The translations under genes and the position numbers were made by a program. Shown one piece after another: positions 61,908 to 64,000 of a stretch of 64,000 nucleotides of DNA. The notes under the pieces were generated by a model. It was not told the DNA's origin. It worked only from the letters and a program-made list of their open reading frames with translations, and did no database searches. Numbering within the stretch: the first letter of the stretch is position 1; every line of letters starts with the position of its first letter. Source of the DNA: Paenibacillus sp. 19GGS1-52. Its GTDB lineage: Bacteria > Bacillota > Bacilli > Paenibacillales > Paenibacillaceae. The DNA lies in the NCBI RefSeq assembly GCF_022369515.1, contig NZ_CP059724.1, positions 2,790,001 to 2,854,000 of the forward strand, in the 5' to 3' direction.

Positions 61908-62354
61908 ATGAACTTTGGTAGCAGTTTTGGGATCAGCGCTTCTGCACTAACTACTCAGCGGTTGCGAATGGATGTTATTTCCTCAAACATTGCCAATGCC
62001 GAAACAACGAGAGCATCTGTTGTCAATGGCAAAGCAGTTCCATACAAGCGTAAGCTTGTAGTACTGGAAGCCGCCCAGAGTGATAAGTTTTCGAATATTT
62101 TACACTCCAAAATGAATGGGAGCGCAGAAGGTGTTAAGGTTCAATCTATAATTGAAGACACCTCTCCACTGAAGCCAGTGTATAACCCAAGTCATCCTGA
62201 TGCAGATGCGAACGGATATGTGTATATGCCAAACGTCGATATCACAAAAGAGATGGTAGACATGCTGTCTGTATCTCGTTCATATGAAGCCAATGTCACA
62301 ATGCTTAATGCGACAAAAGGTATGGTGAGTAAGGCACTCGAAATAGGGCGGTAA
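61908..62354 (+). CDS. flgC: Flagellar basal-body rod protein FlgC
   Basis: 148 residues, ASALTTQRLRMDVISSNIANAETTR at the start and PNVDITKEMVDMLSVSRSYEANVTMLNATK at the end, the paired rod helices. Cotranscribed with flgB, 5 nt apart. Confidence 0.95.
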   Translation: MNFGSSFGISASALTTQRLRMDVISSNIANAETTRASVVNGKAVPYKRKLVVLEAAQSDKFSNILHSKMNGSAEGVKVQSIIEDTSPLKPVYNPSHPDADANGYVYMPNVDITKEMVDMLSVSRSYEANVTMLNATKGMVSKALEIGR

Positions 62355-62384
62355 AGTAAATAACATCTAGGGAGGGAATAGGTT

Positions 62385-62693
62385 ATGCAAAGTTTGTCTA
62401 TTGGAACTCAAGCTGTACAGCAGCTTGCTATGAAACCGACAACAACTAAGTCCTCAGCAGATAGCGCTGATTCAACGGACAGCTTCGGTTCTTATTTGGA
62501 AGACGCACTGAATCAAGTATCTGCTCAGGAGCAAACTTCTAAGGATATGAGTAACAAGTTTGTTTTGGGAGAAGTAAATATAGATGAAGCAATGATTTCA
62601 TCGCAACAGGCTCTGCTAAGTTTGCAACTGACTACTCAAGTCCGGAACAAAGTGATTGAAGCCTATCAGGAAATTATGAGAACTCAGATTTAG
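62385..62693 (+). CDS. fliE: Flagellar hook-basal body protein FliE
   Basis: 102 residues. SFGSYLEDALNQVSAQEQTSKDMSNKFVLGEVNIDEAMISSQQALLSLQLTTQVRNKVIEAYQEIMR is the FliE core, joining MS-ring and rod. Confidence 0.95.
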   Translation: MQSLSIGTQAVQQLAMKPTTTKSSADSADSTDSFGSYLEDALNQVSAQEQTSKDMSNKFVLGEVNIDEAMISSQQALLSLQLTTQVRNKVIEAYQEIMRTQI

Positions 62694-62727
62694 ATAATCC
62701 TAGTTTGATTTCGGATGGGGTGACACT

Positions 62728-64000
62728 GTGAATGAAAGATTGGCCCAATATCGGGAGAAATTGCTCCTGTATTGGAACAAATTTAGTGGTAAACAAAAAA
62801 TATTATTTTTTTCAACATTGTTTATCATCATAATAATAATCGTAGTTTTGACAATGCAACTATCGAAGACGGAATACGAAGTGGCTTTTAAGGATTTGGA
62901 TAGCACGGATTCAGCTGGCGTAATGACTTATCTGGACTCAGCTGGGATTTCTTACCGTTTAAGTCCTGATGGAAAAAGTATCTCTGTACCTAGTACTGAA
63001 GCAGCACGAATTAAGGTAGACATAGGGTCTCAGGGGATTGTGCAAGGTGGTTCTATTGGTTACAAAGTATTTGACACAAATTCATCAATGATAGGCACAA
63101 CTGACAGTGAATTTAATGTGAAGTACAATAACGCACTAAACGGTGAAGTGGAACAATTAATGAGGCGTATGCAGGGAATCAAGGACGTCAAAGTCCTTAT
63201 TAATCTGCCCAAAGAGACCGTGTTTGCCTCACAGTCTGATCAGGAGCAGGCATCTGCTTCCGTGGTGCTTACCTTTACCCCGGGATTTAGACCGAGTCAA
63301 GATAATATCGACGGATACTTCAATCTTGTAAAGACAGCGGTACCCAATTTGCCGATTGCAAACATAACGATCGCTAATAATGAAGTTGAATTAATGCCTA
63401 CAGCCAAAGGTGGACAGGCAGGGGTCTCCAGTCAAGTAGAAGAGAATTTTGCACTGCAAAAGAAATTTGAGGATGACGTCAAAAAAGATGTCAAACAATT
63501 TTTGAGCACTCTTACTGGTCCCGACAAAGTGGATGTCTTGGTATTCTCCAAGCTGAACTTCGATAAAGAAAGTCGTAAAGAGGATCTTGTTACTCCTGTT
63601 GATGTACCAAATATGAAGGGGATCGAGATCAGTTCGCAAATTATCAGCAATACTTATTCGGGTCAGGGAAACACCACTGGAGGCGTAGCAGGTACGGGTT
63701 CACAAGATGTTGCGGGGTACCCTTCAGGAACGAATACAGGCACGTCAACCTCGGATGAATCTTCGGAAACGAGGAATTATGAGGTCAATAGAATCACAAG
63801 AGATATAATAGCCAGCCCTTATTCTGTAAAAGATTTAACCATAAATGTTGCTGTTGAACCACCAACTGGTCAAACTACTTTGGATCAGCCTACATCGGCT
63901 GCCATCCAAAATATTCTGGTCAATATCGTCCGTGCTTCACTTGCGGATTCTGGTGTTATTTATACAGACGCTGATTTAGCAAAAAAAGTTTCGGTTTATT
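62728..64000 (+). CDS. fliF: Flagellar MS-ring protein FliF (partial)
   Basis: Starts at GTG 62728 (GGATGGGGTGAC upstream) and is cut by the window end after 424 codons. Transmembrane segment at about 26-45 (ILFFSTLFIIIIIIVVLTM), then ring-building motifs (YEVAFKDLDSTDSAGVMTYLDSAGISYRL, MRRMQGIKDVKVLINLPKE). Anchors the flagellar base. Confidence 0.95.
   Translation, partial: MNERLAQYREKLLLYWNKFSGKQKILFFSTLFIIIIIIVVLTMQLSKTEYEVAFKDLDSTDSAGVMTYLDSAGISYRLSPDGKSISVPSTEAARIKVDIGSQGIVQGGSIGYKVFDTNSSMIGTTDSEFNVKYNNALNGEVEQLMRRMQGIKDVKVLINLPKETVFASQSDQEQASASVVLTFTPGFRPSQDNIDGYFNLVKTAVPNLPIANITIANNEVELMPTAKGGQAGVSSQVEENFALQKKFEDDVKKDVKQFLSTLTGPDKVDVLVFSKLNFDKESRKEDLVTPVDVPNMKGIEISSQIISNTYSGQGNTTGGVAGTGSQDVAGYPSGTNTGTSTSDESSETRNYEVNRITRDIIASPYSVKDLTINVAVEPPTGQTTLDQPTSAAIQNILVNIVRASLADSGVIYTDADLAKKVSVY

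Overview
The window looks like the chromosome of a Paenibacillus-type Firmicute. The backbone keeps the Bacillales order rimM-trmD-rplS-lepB-rbgA-rnhB-ylqG-ylqH-yraN, then comM, sucC-sucD-dprA-topA-trmFO-hslV-hslU and the start of the fla/che operon (flgB-flgC-fliE-fliF). Ribosome binding sites are strong (AAAGGAGG), GTG and TTG starts are common, and predicted proteins match Bacillales families. These assignments come from reading the protein sequences, not from a database search.

Layout. (1) 1-11618: host genes for tRNA/rRNA modification, ribosome assembly, secretion and DNA repair, with a cluster of small membrane, lipoprotein and hypothetical genes between trmD and rplS. That cluster also holds a candidate structured minus-strand RNA at about 1735-1895. 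(2) 11712-47915: a 36.2-kb, AT-rich prophage inserted inside comM (yifB), codon 32-35, with a 12-bp core (AATATTATAGGA) at both ends. The large serine integrase gene lies at the right end. Joining the two phage ends rebuilds an attP with 20-bp inverted arms (19/20 matching), and excision would restore comM in frame. (3) 47904-49505: the 3' part of comM, then a decayed inverted relic of a related prophage (49843-50181). (4) 50257-54325: a small membrane protein, the divergent ohr/ohrR pair and sucCD. (5) 54479-64000: dprA, topA, trmFO, hslVU and flagellar basal-body genes, fliF running off the end.

Prophage organisation. The left third (11831-25022) carries small hypothetical genes, a ribbon-helix-helix regulator facing a rightward operon across five GTACYCAAW-type sites, and a promoter with a built-in operator at 17150-17178. 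It also carries an 883-residue single-polypeptide RNA polymerase of the SPbeta YonO type (DVDGD catalytic loop), two gene-free blocks rich in hairpins on either side of that polymerase gene, and a protein with a PemK/MazF-like core. HNH genes lead into a cos-like region, then terS, terL, an HK97-type portal, a ClpP-type protease, the capsid, and a contractile tail in PBSX (xkd) order: sheath, tube, frameshifted chaperone, tape measure, XkdP/Q/R/S/T/U, fibre, XkdW, XkdX. Holin, lysozyme and integrase follow. No replication initiator, helicase or CI-type repressor is recognisable.

How it fits together. I infer that the early region is driven by host sigma-A promoters under the ribbon-helix-helix protein, and that the YonO-like polymerase reads part of the phage genome later. 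The integrase probably recognises the attP palindrome. A shortened copy of that palindrome sits on the integrase promoter, which suggests self-regulation. Insertion in comM, close to dprA, ties the prophage to a DNA-uptake and recombination gene, as comK prophages do in Listeria.
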